Below the pieces are notes generated by a model that was not told where the DNA came from, did not search any database, and saw nothing but the letters and a program-made list of their open reading frames with translations. This document shows, piece by piece, positions 49,206 to 62,597 of a DNA stretch of 64,000 nucleotides. The stretch lies in assembly GCA_023055355.1 (NCBI GenBank), contig JALJCS010000001.1, positions 76,921,381 through 76,985,380 on the forward strand. The letters run 5' to 3'. The translations under genes were made by a program, and so were the position numbers. Origin of the DNA: Agelaius tricolor (lineage: Eukaryota > Chordata > Aves > Passeriformes > Icteridae). Numbering within the stretch: the stretch's first letter is position 1; every line of letters starts with the position of its first letter.

Positions 49206-49592
49206 GTGAGGACCTTGTGATTCCAAAGCAGCTGTGGTATATTCCTAATAACATCAGGCAGCAAGCCAAAGAGACAGGTAAATTATTAGCAAAAATTATA
49301 GGAAGGATTTTGTTATTAGAATTACAGCATTAGGAATACAGAGTATACAGGGGACATCTCCTGTGCATATACAGGCTGTCAGGCACCACTACTGCTTCTC
49401 ATAGAACAAATTGCTCTGATAAAAGTGGATGACACTGGAGCTCTTGTGCTGCAGTGAATGTTAGTACTTACTCAACACAGAGTCTTCAGCAGGCAAAGGT
49501 GTCACACTTCTTGATTTCTCAGTCTCTGTTTGCTGCCCTACTACAGAGTGGGCTGACTTTGAGTATAGCTAGATGTAAAACTACAGATGAAA

Positions 49593-49664
49593 AGTGAGGT
49601 ACTTAGAGAGTTCACATGTACATGAGGTACATACTCAGTGAGGTACTTTGAGAGTTCATATATA
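49593..49664. repeat. 28-bp direct duplication, period 44
   Basis: Two copies of AGTGAGGTACTT followed by GAGAGTTCA (49593-49620 and 49637-49664), with few differences. A third partial piece, TGAGGTACATAC, lies between. It is a local duplication. Confidence 0.85.
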
Positions 49665-52600
49665 TTCAAGTTTAGGAATTCACATTACAAAAATTTTATG
49701 GAATACAACTTTGGGTATAGAAATATAACATCCACGTTATTTTTTTTGTATAGACCTATTTTTTTGCTACTCTCTCTCTTTTTTTTTTTATTCTTATCTT
49801 GATACCTTCATTCACATTACATATTTGTAGTCATATCTCATTCACATTTGATATTTTGACTTAAAGTGTCCATTAAATAGATTTCAAAGTGGACTTCCTA
49901 AGCCTCATGAACCTTCCTAAAAGTCCTTTAATTTTAAAGGGATGTCAGAGCTGCAAAATGCCACACCACAAACCATCCGAGGGCCACATGGTCAGGTGGT
50001 TCAAGGGACTCTGTTGTATCTTCATATCTTCTACTCTATTAAGCATCTACTTTCTCCCCAGCTTGTACAGCTCCATTTCTGTACTGGAAAGTTTCAACAT
50101 GTGAAATGGCTGCTGCAATCCAAGTTCTGCTTAAGAAAAGCTTGATCAGGCCCTGCTCACAAGAATAATACCACAACATAATATGTGTCATACAGAACAG
50201 CGTGTAGGCATATCACACTAAGAGTAAGTAATAAAGACCATATTTAAAACTGACTCAGAAACAAGGATTAAAGTGCAATTTTGATAGTGACCAGCTTCTT
50301 GGCATGCAGTTTGGAACTGTTAAACTCCCATACAACAAATAATTTTAAAATTCTGGCACTTACTTTTTCTGATGTCCAGAATTCTCAGGAAAAAAGAGGA
50401 GGAAGAAAAAAAACTTTTCAGCAATTTTCTATGTGTCATTCAGTTCTCTGTTTCATTTAATACATTCTTTCTGGCCTTTTATACCTGATTTACTGCACTT
50501 GACAATGTTCCTCAGGATAATGCTGTCAGGAAGATGCTGTCAGCTAGGAAAAAAAAAAAAGGCTAGGAGGTGAATGCAAACAAATCATGTTTGATTGCAT
50601 GGCTTGCAAAATGTGAATGATCTTCTCCTTGTCTTAATTGTAGGGCTTGGAAAACAAAAGCGAAGATATGTGGGGCAATGGGAAGGAGAAAAATATTTTA
50701 AGTATAGGTGTAACTCAATAAAGAGTCCGTGTGTTGGTGACACCAGCTCGTAGTAAGTGCAGAAATATTGTTAAGAGGTTCTGGAATAATGATGCAGGTT
50801 AGTGCAAGTTAGTTCTTAGCAGTTGTAGAACATTTGTGATGCAGAACAAGAATTCATACCTAACCAATGGTGTGACAACTAACAGCTGTCAGGAGACAAC
50901 TACCCCTGGAGAGGGTATGAAAAGATCTCTATATATGGATGCAGTTTTGAGACCAGAGGCAAATAACAGCCTGTTGTCAGAGGACACAGAGCAGTTTATC
51001 TTAAACCCCAGAATTTTTTAATCAATTATAATAGAACATCTGTCCTAGGATTTATTTAGTCCCAGGATGGGGATGTGTTTTGTCCAGCAACAGGAAGCAT
51101 CATGTCTTACATTTGTTTTACAATGTTTAACTAAAGTAATTGGAAAATATTATCCACCATATGCTACTTCATGTCAGTGAATTATAAAATGTACAGAAGC
51201 ACAGGCATAGAAATTATTAATAGTTAGCCCTGTTTCAATGAATAGAGATTCTGGCATAGTAAAATAGAATGATATCAATGCTGCCTGGCTAGGATCCCTT
51301 GCAGCATTAGTTAGTACCAGTAGAGCAGTAGGATGTTATTAACACTGCAGAGGAGGAACCAGATTTCTCTTTTGATAGTAGAGGCAATCCTTAAATAACA
51401 TCTCCTTATTTACCAGCATATGTAAAATTAGCTCTTTATCTTGTGTTACACCCTTGGCCTTTGTTTCACACTGTTCAACCATTATCTACCATGCCCTTTG
51501 CCCTGCAGTTTTGAAACCTGCTCCTTAATTTCAGCATGACTCTTCTGAGGCATTTGACTTCAACTGGCCTCCAACTGATAAAATCTGGCTTCATGTCTGT
51601 GGGTCCTCACATCATAACTCAGTGGCTCAACAGTCCTGTCTTTGGTAGGCATTGTCCTACATTCTCTTTCAACTTATTTGTCAAAAGAGGCTTTGGGCAG
51701 CAACTAATTCTGGTACTGTCTTTGGGTAGCACATAATGTAGATGCAAAGGGTTTAATTATCATTATATTTTGAGCTCTGCTAATTATCCTGTAATTTTAC
51801 AGTTTAAGATTTATATATCTACTTGCTTAACCTAATTTGAATGTTGTGGGAGTGTCTACCAGAAATGCAGGCCTGTCTAACAATCTCCACTCCAAATCCC
51901 GTGTTCTCTGTGGGCACATTGTTACTGTGAGACTTGCTTGGTTAGTGAAGTCAACAAAAATACTTTTTTAGGAAGGCTATGAATCAGTGCTTAGATATAA
52001 ACATAATTGGAAAGTATTGATTAAAATAAATACAAAAAATCTTTTTATCTGTAGAAAGATAATGGTTGTCCATCATTTGCCCAACCACAACTGGAAGCTG
52101 GAGCATCTGGCACCTCTTTGTAATGTGATATAAATTAAATTAGATTCTAAATTGGAAGCTAAGGAATCCAGTGTAATGCAATTTTATTGTCAAATATCTA
52201 TTTTGGCATTGCATATAAATAACTATATGTATTTTTATATGTAGATATTACATATAATTAATGAAACCTGCATTATGTCCTTTTCAAAAATACTGGTTTA
52301 TACTGTCTGTAGAAACACATAACTGCTTCATCAGCATTTTTGACAACACTTTTATTTTTCTTCCACAAGTTCATGAGAAGAAAACAGCTCTTTTTGGTGC
52401 TCTGCTCCTGCTATCCATCTCAAGCCAGATACATTATTTACCTTTTACCTAAGAAGCTTTTACAACCTTGTCTCCCTTAATAAAGTGAAACAAAAGACAT
52501 TACCAGAGCTAACTGCAAAGACTGAGCAGTGGGGATGACATCTGGTCACTGTCTAAATTTCATGCAGCTGTGCCAGCAATTTCTTCTGTTGCAGCTGAGG

Positions 52601-54704
52601 TTCTTTGTGTCAGGTTGCAGTGAAAAGCTAGCAGAAGAAAGGTGGGAGGCAAAAGGTGAGAAATAGCCAGACACAGATGGAGGGAAAACAGTTCCATTCT
52701 TCGGGATCCAAACAAGTAAAATGCTTCTATGTAGATTTAAACACATACACAAAAATGAAACTACAGGAACCTTGCTTATTCCTCTTTTGTAAAACTACAA
52801 ATCAATATGCTCTTTGTAATTGCCTTAAAAATATTCTGTGTAATTTTGTTAGTTTGAGAGAATAAATTGCCTCAGAGCTCTCTGCCCTCTTACTTTTGTA
52901 GCTTGTTCTTTTTTTTTTCACCTATGACTGCAAACTTCAATTGATGTGAAATATGTGACTCTGAAACTGACAGAGGATTAATTTCTTTAGTCATTGGCTT
53001 AAAGAGAAAAAGAACCAAGAGCACTGAGAGTCAAAGCTAGCTCCCTGTTTCAGGGGACTACTTTTCCCTGTAGTACAAGAAGTATTTCTGTGAGCTTTAT
53101 TTCTTTTCCAAGAGAGCACAAAGAGGTCAGCAGAAATCAGTAGCTAATACTAAATTGCATTTCAAAACCTTAAACTTCCTGTGCTAAAGATTCATCATTT
53201 CTATGGAAAATTTGGTTCCTTCTGGCAGCATTATGCATCACTCTGAACACTGCTGCAGCAAACTGCCAAAGGTAGAACAATGAAGCATTAAGGGTGCTGT
53301 ACAGTCACATCTTTGGCTATGGGAAAAATCAATGCTAACAATTCTTCTTTCAGAGGCCAAAAATTCCTCTGAAAATTCCTTCCCTGCAGCTTTCCTTAGA
53401 CCATGCAATTGCATATATCTTTAATAGATTTGGGAGTGATGCCTTCTTGTGCTAGTGGGGAAGAGAGGAAGCAATGCTGTATTTTCTAGGCTAAGGGCTA
53501 GCGGTGGGTTCATTGCTTCTGACCACACCAGGAGAGAGAAGAGCTGACCTGTGCTACTGTTTAACAACAAACAAAAAACTATGACTATGCATTGTTGGAA
53601 CAGTAAAGGCTTTAGCTCTCCCCACACAGGAGCCCTCTCACCTCCCATCACACTCCCACATTGCATCTCAGGGATAAAAAGATGGTTAAGATGAGGACAG
53701 GAGGTAGGAGCTGATCCTGATGGGCTTGGAGGATTATATGTTTCAGCTGAACATCAGCTCTTCTGTGATTTCTAAGTAACACTTATCTTTGTATCCCTTT
53801 AGCAATCATAGAATGGGAAAATCCTTTTCTTTCTACCCAGTGTGATTTTATGTGGGTTTGTACGAGCATATGGTCTTCTACACTGGATCTTCAATGATTA
53901 ATGCCTTCATTTACATTTTGTTCACATTAGGGCGATGTGTGAATTTCTACTCTGTCCAAATAAGATTATGAAATTGTGCAGGACCAGAGAGACCAAGCAG
54001 TTATGTTAATGACATTAGTGTGCTGGGAGTGGGGACAGTCATATCTGTCCCTGTGGAAAAGAGATCTTAATTGTGAAGCCTCTTTTTGATCTCTGGTTCT
54101 TGTTTTTTTCTTCCTGTCTCCCTTTGTAAGACGAGAGATGCCAAAATCAGAAACACAAAACATTTATTACTCTCTTGAAATTTCTGGTGGAAACTGGCAA
54201 ATTTACAAGTGACGAATCAACTTATTTTGGTATTCCACTGGAGACTACACTACTCAGCAGAGTTTTACTGTGCTGAGGGAATTTCTGGCTATTCTGAATG
54301 AGGAAAAACTGGAGGAAACAATACAGGAAATAAATGCATATTATATAGTGCATGTATTTTTTATATATCTTGAGAAAAACATAAAAAAACTTGAGTTTTT
54401 CCTTAGATCCTGGCCTTTCTGTTTTAGTTGGTTAGTCAGGGAGATGTTAACAATACTGCATATGAAGACTATAGAGTTTATTGGAAAACAGCCTGTTTAA
54501 ATTGATATTGCTGTTTTCCAAGAGTACAAGCTTCTATTATTTCATGAATAAATGCTACTTCTCAGGTCATTATCACCATCTCTTCTTAGTTACTGAGACT
54601 TGGTTCAGTCATCCTCCTTGCCCCTGTGTATGAGCTTCATAAAAGGTAAATCCAGTCATGTCAAATGCCCTCAGGATTTTGCCAACTTTCTGTTCTGTTT
54701 CCAT

Positions 54705-54941
54705 TCAGCCACACTCAGCTGTGAAGGATGATGATGATCTAGAAGACACAAGTGTATCCTCAGTGACATCTATTATTGAGCTGCTGTGCTCCCTGCAGCT
54801 GCATTTTCTTTTTCCCTGACTGACAAGAAGAGCCTTGGCCTGCTCCAGCCTCTCTTGGTCATAAATATGAGAAGGCATCATGGGCCTGTACCTGGTTATT
54901 AGAGCTAGACAGTGCTGACACCTGTGAGAGCATACATTCAC
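54705..54941 (-). other. Exon-like minus-strand open frame, unassigned
   Basis: On the minus strand, the pyrimidine-ending CTCTCACAG at about 54921-54929 (plus-strand coordinates) could act as a splice acceptor. An open frame then runs for about 68 codons to a TGA at 54705-54707. The product is mixed in composition: a helix-like piece with residues YDQERLEQAKALL, then a Ser-rich tail. It is not dominated by repeat or low-complexity residues. I recognise no family. No start codon or promoter is implied, since this would be a terminal exon. Chance remains the more likely explanation. Confidence 0.18.
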
Positions 54942-55127
54942 CTAAGAAGGTTGAACATATGAAGAATTGCACAACAGATACAAGGAATAATCTGAAGAAG
55001 TTTCCAGTAACTGATTATAGCTGTCTTATTTTTTCTCTCCTCCACTCTTCAGCTTGTAGCATAAGCTTATCCATATTCCAGGCAAATAACAAATATTGTG
55101 AAAATAATTCAACTGGAAGAGACCACT

Positions 55128-55290
55128 TTTAAACTTTTTTGGGTTTTGGGGTTGTTTCTTTCATTGGTTTTTTTTTTCTTCTTCTTCTTTCTCTTTTTTT
55201 TTTTTTTTGTTTTGTTGGTTGGTTGGGTTTTTGTGCTTTTGTTTGTTTGTTTGTTTGTTTGTTGTTTTGGTTTTGGTTTCATTTTCTTGT
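55128..55290. repeat. T/G-rich low-complexity tract with (GTTT)n
   Basis: Mostly T and G on the plus strand: GGGTTTTGGGGTTG, a long T-run at about 55193-55208, GTTGGTTGGTTGGG and six or seven GTTT units at about 55239-55264. It encodes Phe/Val/Leu-rich or Lys/Asn-rich frames that are artefacts. A poly-A tail of a retrotransposed sequence on the minus strand is possible, but no body was recognised next to it. Confidence 0.9.
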
Positions 55291-58200
55291 CTGATTTTTT
55301 GTTCATTAAAAGGTGTTACTTAGCTTCTTTTGCCTGTCACTCAGTTGCAGTGTTGCTATGTGTATATATTATTTAGAGCACATTTTTTTCAAGAAAATTT
55401 TCTACTGCTCCACAAGTATACCCTAAGACACTGAGTGCTATTTGTCACAGATATGTACTGTCAAGAAGGGCATTCCTACACAAGGGAGCAGGAGCAGTTG
55501 AGCTATATCTTTTGTGGTACATATACATCCTGTCATTTTTTGTGGAAAAATGATAAGGGCACAACTGTGCAGCAGTGGGAGACAGTGATGGACTGTCAGT
55601 GAATGAATGAATGAAGGAGCTGCTGGTTTTCTGGAGTAACTCCTGTGTGTGCTGTCAGAGCAGCTCAGCTGAGCAAGGCTGACAGTAAGACTGATGCAAC
55701 TTTCTGGCTGTGGAGTTTCCCTGAGAGTTGTCCCCGGCCTCTGTCAGGGGGAGGTTGCAGGGAATTGTTCCATGTATTTGATGAGGTGTGACACAGGCTT
55801 TATTGGGGTTTGATGGGCATCTGCATGTTTCATCCTATCAATGCCTTATTTCAGAATGCCATCATTTTACTTGCTCCTCAAAGTCCTAGAGAAGATTAAA
55901 GCAGTGAAAGGCTTGTTCTTCCAGCACATACTTGTTTTAAGAATGAGAATTATTTCCTCTGCCTTCAATGTTGCTATTCATGTTACTCACATTAAATGCA
56001 CACTTGCTCATCTCGACCTTTTTGTGAGTATTCCTCAATTTTCACTGAAGCTAGTGTGAACTTTTGCATTACATTTGATAAAGCTTTGGATAAAGCCTTT
56101 CATGTACATGCACAGGAAATTAATATCTACTAATTGCAGGGCTTTCAAAGTACAGTAAAGGCTCACAGAGCTCTTACAGCTGAGCTACTTTGGGTTAATT
56201 ATTTGTGTTAAAAGTTTGGTACAAGCAAGATGTCAAACAATAAAACTTTAAAATGAGCCTGTGGAATTAAGTCCAGATTTAGATTCCCTGTCTCAGGGAG
56301 AAAGATAAACATATGTCTCAAACTGCCTTGAAAGCTGGTGAAATTTATACTGGGTCCCATTTTTCAAATCTGAAAAGAGATGAAATCTTATTAAGTTTTG
56401 ATTTATATTACACTCTTCAGTTCATCTTAGATTAGTTTGTCTGAAATAGAAAACTCACACTTTGTAACCTGATCTTGTTATCAGTACAAGACCGCAGGGC
56501 AGTCATTTTTTATACTGATATTATTTTTAAAAAATTGTTCATGAAATATTTACAGAAAATTACGACTAGTAACTTAAAAAATTTGTTTCATTAAATAAAT
56601 CATCCATAACTCAGATATCTGCATTCAATAAAAATATTTTTTTAATTGAAACAGATAATTATACTAATTAACTCAGTGTTAGAGATTTTTAGACCAAATT
56701 TTGGTTAAAGATAAATTGGAAAGCACTAATTTTAGATTGTAGCATGTATTTTTCAGCCAAAATACAACTTCTGTTACAAATAAAAACTTACTTGACTTGT
56801 TGAGCATTTATTTTACTTATAAAGGGTTTTAGATAAGGACTTTTCTGTATATCTCCTGGGAAAAGAAATTTTCTCTTTTATGTAAAATCAATCTTCATTT
56901 CAAGTTTCAGGATAGTAAAAACCATACTTTTCTCATAAAAGAAAATTTGATAAATAACACAGAAAAAGTAATAGAATTATTTTTCTTTTGAATCATATAT
57001 AGTAACATTTTTGTCCAGTTTGACTTTTTAGTTTATAGCATCTTGGAAAAATCTGATTTGTTTAAGCTGTACAACACTCTTGAAATCTCTTAAAATGTCA
57101 GCTTGTAGTATTATGTTTCTGCATTCAGTCTGAGCACCATGTGAGGAAGATGGAACTAAGTGTAAAATAAGGCTGCAACAAATTTATTACAATTCTTTTA
57201 TCAAAGAAAAAGTATCAGTATATTTTTCCTTATATTTACAATTACAACATCATTATTATTACTCCTTGACTTTTCAAATATTTTTAATCAAGATAAGGAG
57301 TTTTTTTAATGTCATACTTGTGAAACTGGAATGTTTACAAATATTATTAGCACATTTCTGCTTGACTTGAAGAATTGTGAAGTGATGAGAATTTGTCATT
57401 ACTTTGATTTATTTGAATCAATGTATCTGAACCTACCTAGCTACTTGGGGAATTCTATATCAGTCAGGTACATAAACACAGAAATACACTAAAAATATTG
57501 AGATAAACAACTGATAAAATGATAAACAAAAATAAATCCAAAAAGGAGACTTGACAAAGATATGTATTGCAACAGTTTAGAGTTGCTCATACCTTAAAAA
57601 ACGCCATGTATAATGGAGAAGATTTCTATTTGCTTGATGAGATATAAGATAAACACAATACTTTATGAAAACATGCTACAAGCATGATTATTTCTTAATA
57701 TAATATTAAATAAATTACAAGGAGACAATGAACTGATTGAAATAAGCAAGTCAGCTCTATGTAAGGGCAGCCAGCAAAGGACTCCGTATAAAAGGCAAAT
57801 AAGGTCAGACATTCCATTGTAGGAAAATCCTGCAGAGGGATCTGTGCTTACCAAGTAAGACCCAGTTATTCTGGCTTCACAGCATGCTTGGAGACAGAAC
57901 TACTACAAACCAAAAGCTTTTTTAATAAGCTTGACCTGTTTTAGCAACACATTTTGCTTGCTGAATCTACAAATGTCTTCAATCATGAAGGAACCATTTT
58001 ATGAATATTGCTGTTGTGAAATTTTAGTGTTTATGCAGTAATGCTGAAATGCAGGCATTTGCTATTACAGTCACTTAATGTTTTGTCTCAAAAATTTTAG
58101 ATATATGCATGCTGTGTAGAATGAAAAATAACATTTAATGTGGACAGGAAATCTGACAGATTTTTATAAGTTCTCATACAGTTTTTTTCACACAATCAAA

Positions 58201-58458
58201 AAAAGTAGGTTTTTAGCAACATTTCTCCATTGGTCTATGCAACAAAAATGTAGATAAACAACGACAAGCACCAGGCACCCCAATATGAAACTGACTGTGT
58301 GTAAATCATTTCCCATCAAATGCTGCATCACCTGATCAATATTTTTGTCTTTTTTTTCCTGACAGTTGGAATTTTCTGGCATCACAAATTTAGTTTTCAG
58401 CAATTGGTCTTTTTATTCAGATTTGAGTAAATATGTTCCACGGTGTTCCTGCCACCAT

Positions 58459-58534
58459 TGTGGCACACACATTATCAGGTTTTTTATTCTACAAAATAAA
58501 ATGTGGCACACACATTGGTCCATTTTTTTATTCT
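58459..58534. repeat. Imperfect 33-bp duplication, period 43
   Basis: TGTGGCACACACATT then, after six to eight unmatched bases, TTTTTTATTCT occurs at 58459-58490 and again at 58502-58534. The ends are conserved and the middle differs. Confidence 0.85.
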
Positions 58535-61500
58535 AAGAGGAATAATTACAGCTTAACTATTGCAAAGCATAACTCAGATCTTCCAGGGATTATTCGACAC
58601 TTTTCTAGTACAAGCACTGGGTGTCCCTTGTTAGTCACACGGTGTCACTTTCACCTGTCACATGTCTTTCTTTAGAGGTGTGTATAAATACCCATATAAG
58701 AACTTGTGTATTTGAATAAATATGCAAATGTCAGGAAAAAAATGGCTAATTGTTCACAGAGAACATCAGTGTAACACAGAGGTAAGGATTTCACAATCCA
58801 TGTTTTACTCCTCAGAGTAAGCTGAGGAGATATAAAACTCCTTGGTAACTGGCTTGTTCTTCAGCCAGTGTTTATTGTTGAAAAGAGCATGGACTGAAAT
58901 GCCTTTGTATTTCTTGACACATTTCCTGAATGTTACATCTCATACAGATTACATATATAGATATATATACTCTAATCACAGTATAAGGACTTGAGAAAAA
59001 TATAATGGTTTCAATCTAAGGTATGACATCCAGTAAAATATTTAAGATGCTAAGACATGCATTCAACTGAAAAAAATTGGATTTTTCATGCACTAACAAG
59101 TATTTGGAATACCATAGTGATGGAACAGAATCAATAAGGCTTAGACAGAAACTTAATTTTTACTTTATTTCAGTAATATAAATAATTATAATCTCAAAAT
59201 GCCAGCATGATAAAATAAAATTGATATGTTTATAAGCTATACTGTGAAGTAGGTGCTTATAGGCAGGCAAGGTTTAAATATTTTGGCTCTGCAAAGTGGT
59301 TTAAAAAAGCCACATATGTCAGATAAGGTATTATCAATTTATACCTTGACCATATAATTCCATATGCATTGTTTTAGGTGCACAAACTGTTGGTGGAATG
59401 TCTTAACCAGTGAAGCACAGAGTTGCATAATTGCCTTGATCTTTTTTCAGTCTTCTACAATTTGGAGTCAGCTCCAGATTAACATCTAGTTTACCTTCTG
59501 ATATTTTATATTAATGGAATATTTTGTAATTTCTGAATGAGTTGTGTGAGCTCGTATTACACAAACATTGCACTATTATCTTAGTGTAGAAAACTTGGAA
59601 TAAAGTGATGGATAGCTTCAAATTTTGCATTCAAGTGTTCAAGAAAAAACAGCTTCTAGATAATAAGTTAAAATAGACTGTTGGTGTAAAAAACATTTTA
59701 TATGCTTTGTTTGTTTCAATAAACTAGAGAAATGGCCTAGCCATCACATTTGATTTCTTATTAACCTAATGCATAAGCTCTGAATAATACAAAGATCCCT
59801 TAAAATACAATAATTAACTTCTTTACACATGACGGTTTTATAAAACGCTTACTTATATTACAAAAATTATATAATCATTCTAGCAGGGACTGTCATAAAT
59901 GTGCTCAGCAAAATGTAAAATGGGCAATCCAAGAGAAAGGTGGTAAACAAGGAACCTACTGAGACTGGAGAAGCTGGATCTGACAGTCAAAATATGCATA
60001 GTTACATGAAGTGAATGAAATACAGTTGCCATTTTTAATAGCAGACATCATAATTACACCATATGCCCCAGGAAGAAAAATTTTAAAAATTTAAATTGCC
60101 ATGATATTAGAAAGAAAAAAGGTAATGTAGGATTATCAGGTCATTAGACAAATATTAAACAGAGAGAAAATTTTGAAAACCTACAAAATAAGACTTCTGG
60201 AAAACATAACTCAGGAATGTGAAAAATTACTGAGACAAAAAATGGAAAAATAGAATCTCTCAGTGTACAAAGAGCAAATATCATAGCGAGGGGAAATGAA
60301 GTCACCAAATTAATGAAGCAAATGATGCAGCCTACAAAGTTAATATTAAAAGTAACAGAAACATCAAAAACCTTCATAATTGGCAAAGCAAATGATCATT
60401 GCCACCAAAAGGAATAGGACGGTATGCTTACACTTGTGATTAATGCATAAAATAGGTATTTTTTTCAAGGGATTCTTAAAAGATCAGGATAATTGTCCCA
60501 TTGCTTCCCAAATCTATTTATCTGCAAAGAATGATGCATTACAAAGGTAACTGCAAATCCTACTCAGAAGTTGAATTAACCTCCTATCAATAAGTGCAAC
60601 AAATTTCTAAAGGTAACCAAAATATGACTGTATACACCATTTCTGAAACAATGTTTGAAAGGAAGAGAAAGTGGGAACTACAGGGGTTTTAAATGTCTAA
60701 CTGCTGAAGTAAAATACTTGCCAACCTGCAATTGTTGTCACAGCAGAACTTTGCTGACAGATCATTGTCTGTAGTGGAAGAATCCAAAGATAAGAAATAA
60801 AAATTAAAAGCATGAAGTTTCAAAATGGGAAGATTATTTACTTTGTATCATATAGAAAGCTTGGGAGTAAATTGCCAGTCATCATTAGCTGTACTTTGAT
60901 GCTTTGATGCTACTCACCAGAACATTTTATGGCAGGATAGTGGGCAGATAAAGGACAGATTTTTTTTATTAACATAAAAAACAGCAGAGTGCTCACAGGT
61001 TGTATGTGTTATTCCATGAATGGCATACAAACATTTTCCACATAAATTGTACCCTGGCTTGAAATAGAAGATGAGCAGTAATGAAAAGTACACTTTTGCT
61101 GCTGAGACCAGTGTTAGACTGACTCACAGAAGCAGAGAATCCATGGGATTTAGAGGGACAATAAAAGGCCAAAGAGTTGTGGACAGTGTTCCTCCTCCCT
61201 TAATTGCTATATGCAGTAGATACACAAAATCCTAAAAAGAAAGAGGACTGGCCATCTCCAATGACCAAGCTTGAAAGGTTTCAAATTTAAAAAGTATAAA
61301 GAAACAAAACCCCAAATATTCCTATTAGAGAAGCTAAACCAAAACAGGTGCTGGAGCAAAGTTCTCAGAAAGAAGTATTAGATGGTATGAATGACAATTA
61401 CTGATGAACCTGAAATAAAGTTAACAAGCTATTAGCAAATAAATCTTTGTTCGGGTCAGTTTAATTCAACAAATTATCTCTACCACTTTGTCATGATTGA

Positions 61501-61940
61501 ACTGAAATGGAATGGAATTCTCCTGAATGGGAGAAACAACAGAATATAGATTTTTTTTTTTAAGTATGAAGTTTTTAAAATAGAAATAAAATATGGCAAC
61601 AAGAACTCAAGTACAGATACATAATTTCATCAAACACTGACAATTGCAAAAAGAATAGCAAAATAGCTTTTTTGCCTTGTGCTGGTGACAAATTTGGAGC
61701 AATGACATTCACTGGTGAGAAAACAGAATGCTGAAGAGAGCTGGTTCCATTTATTCCAGTCACAAATAAGCCACCGAGGATAACAGAGAAAAGCATTAAC
61801 TAATTATGGGAAAGACCAACTAAATTATGACAGTATGTCTTCAGCACAGTTTTAACAGTATTAGTGATTATTTCCCAAACACAGAGGAATGTTGGTTGGG
61901 ATGATGTTTTTGGGTTATCATCCTAGGCCTTGGGATTCAG

Positions 61941-61987
61941 GAACAAAAACAAAAATAAAAACAAAACAAACAACAACAACAAAAAAA
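61941..61987. repeat. A-rich (AAAAC)n/(AAC)n tract
   Basis: AACAAAAACAAAAATAAAAAC followed by ACAACAACAAC and an A-run. It is simple sequence lying about 100 bases before a CR1 copy. Confidence 0.85.
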
Positions 61988-62089
61988 GACAATAATGAGG
62001 CCCACTTCAGTACAGACAGGCCACACAGAGTCACAGAATTGTTCAAGCCCTGATCTCATAAGGCCATGTCCCCCTCAAGGCTGTTTCCT

Positions 62090-62597
62090 TGAGGACCTGG
62101 TGCAGTTTTGGCAACCATAATTTAAAAAAGATATTAAGTCATTATCGAATGTCCAATTGAGGTCCACAAGGATGGTGAACGACCTTGAGGGGAAGCTACA
62201 TGAGGAGCAGCTGAGGGCACTTGGTCTGTTCAGCCTGGAGAAGACTGAGGGGAGACCTCACTGCAGCCTTCAACATCCTCACAAGGGGAAGGGAGGGGCA
62301 GACCCTGATCTCTTCACTCTCCTGATCAGGCACAGGACTCAAGAAAATGGCAGGAAGCTGAGCCAGGGGAGGTTTAGGTTGGAAGGCTGGATATTAAAAA
62401 ATGTTCTTCCCCCAGAGGGTAGCTGGGCACAGGCTCCCAAGGGGAGCTGTTACAACACCAGACCTGACAGAGTCCAAGAAGCGTTTGGACAAGGCTCTCA
62501 GGCACATGGTGTGACTCTTGGGGTGTCTGCACAGGGCCAGGGGTTGGACTTGGTGATCCTGATGGTTCCCTTCTAACTCAGCATGTTCTGTGAATTT
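62090..62597 (+). mobile_element. CR1 LINE 3' fragment
   Basis: A plus-strand copy of the CR1 3' untranslated region: GACCTGGTGCAGTTTTGGC, GAGGAGCAGCTGAGGGCACT, CTGTTCAGCCTGGAGAAGAC, AGCCAGGGGAGGTTTAGGTT, AATGTTCTTCCCCCAGAGG, AGCGTTTGGACAAGGCTCTC and GGGGTTGGACTTGGTGATCC. It ends with TTCCCTTCTAACTCAGCATG and a decayed ATTCTGTGA-like tail. It is 5'-truncated, as is usual for CR1. A 139-codon frame inside it (62157-62576) lies in the untranslated part and is not counted as a gene. Confidence 0.95.

Larger units (their letters stand above)
49206..55127. other. Unique AT-rich non-coding stretch
   Basis: No repeat family recognised apart from small duplications. A 28-bp block with AGTGAGGTACTT(A/T)GAGAGTTCA occurs at 49593-49620 and 49637-49664. 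There is a T-run at 49777-49789 and an A-run near 50548-50560. The minus-strand frame at 54705-54941 looks more exon-like than the rest and is listed separately. No gene can be supported. Confidence 0.55.
55291..62089. other. Unique AT-rich non-coding stretch
   Basis: No gene found. It contains a 33-bp imperfect duplication at 58459-58534, a T-run at about 61551-61561, and an A-rich (AAC) tract at 61941-61987. CTCACAGAAGCAGAGAATCC at about 61124-61143 may be the remains of a CR1 tail, but no body follows. The 56080-56700 part is strongly AT-rich with several A/T runs. Confidence 0.55.

Noticed and set aside
53806..53822. ATCATAGAATGGG, like a CR1 tail
   Set aside because: No CR1 body follows it; 13 bases are not enough. 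The same applies to the piece near 12231.
61124..61180. CTCACAGAAGCAGAGAATCC, like a decayed CR1 tail
   Set aside because: The downstream blocks are too diverged to assign.
62157..62576. 139-codon plus-strand open frame
   Set aside because: It is contained in the CR1 3' untranslated region.
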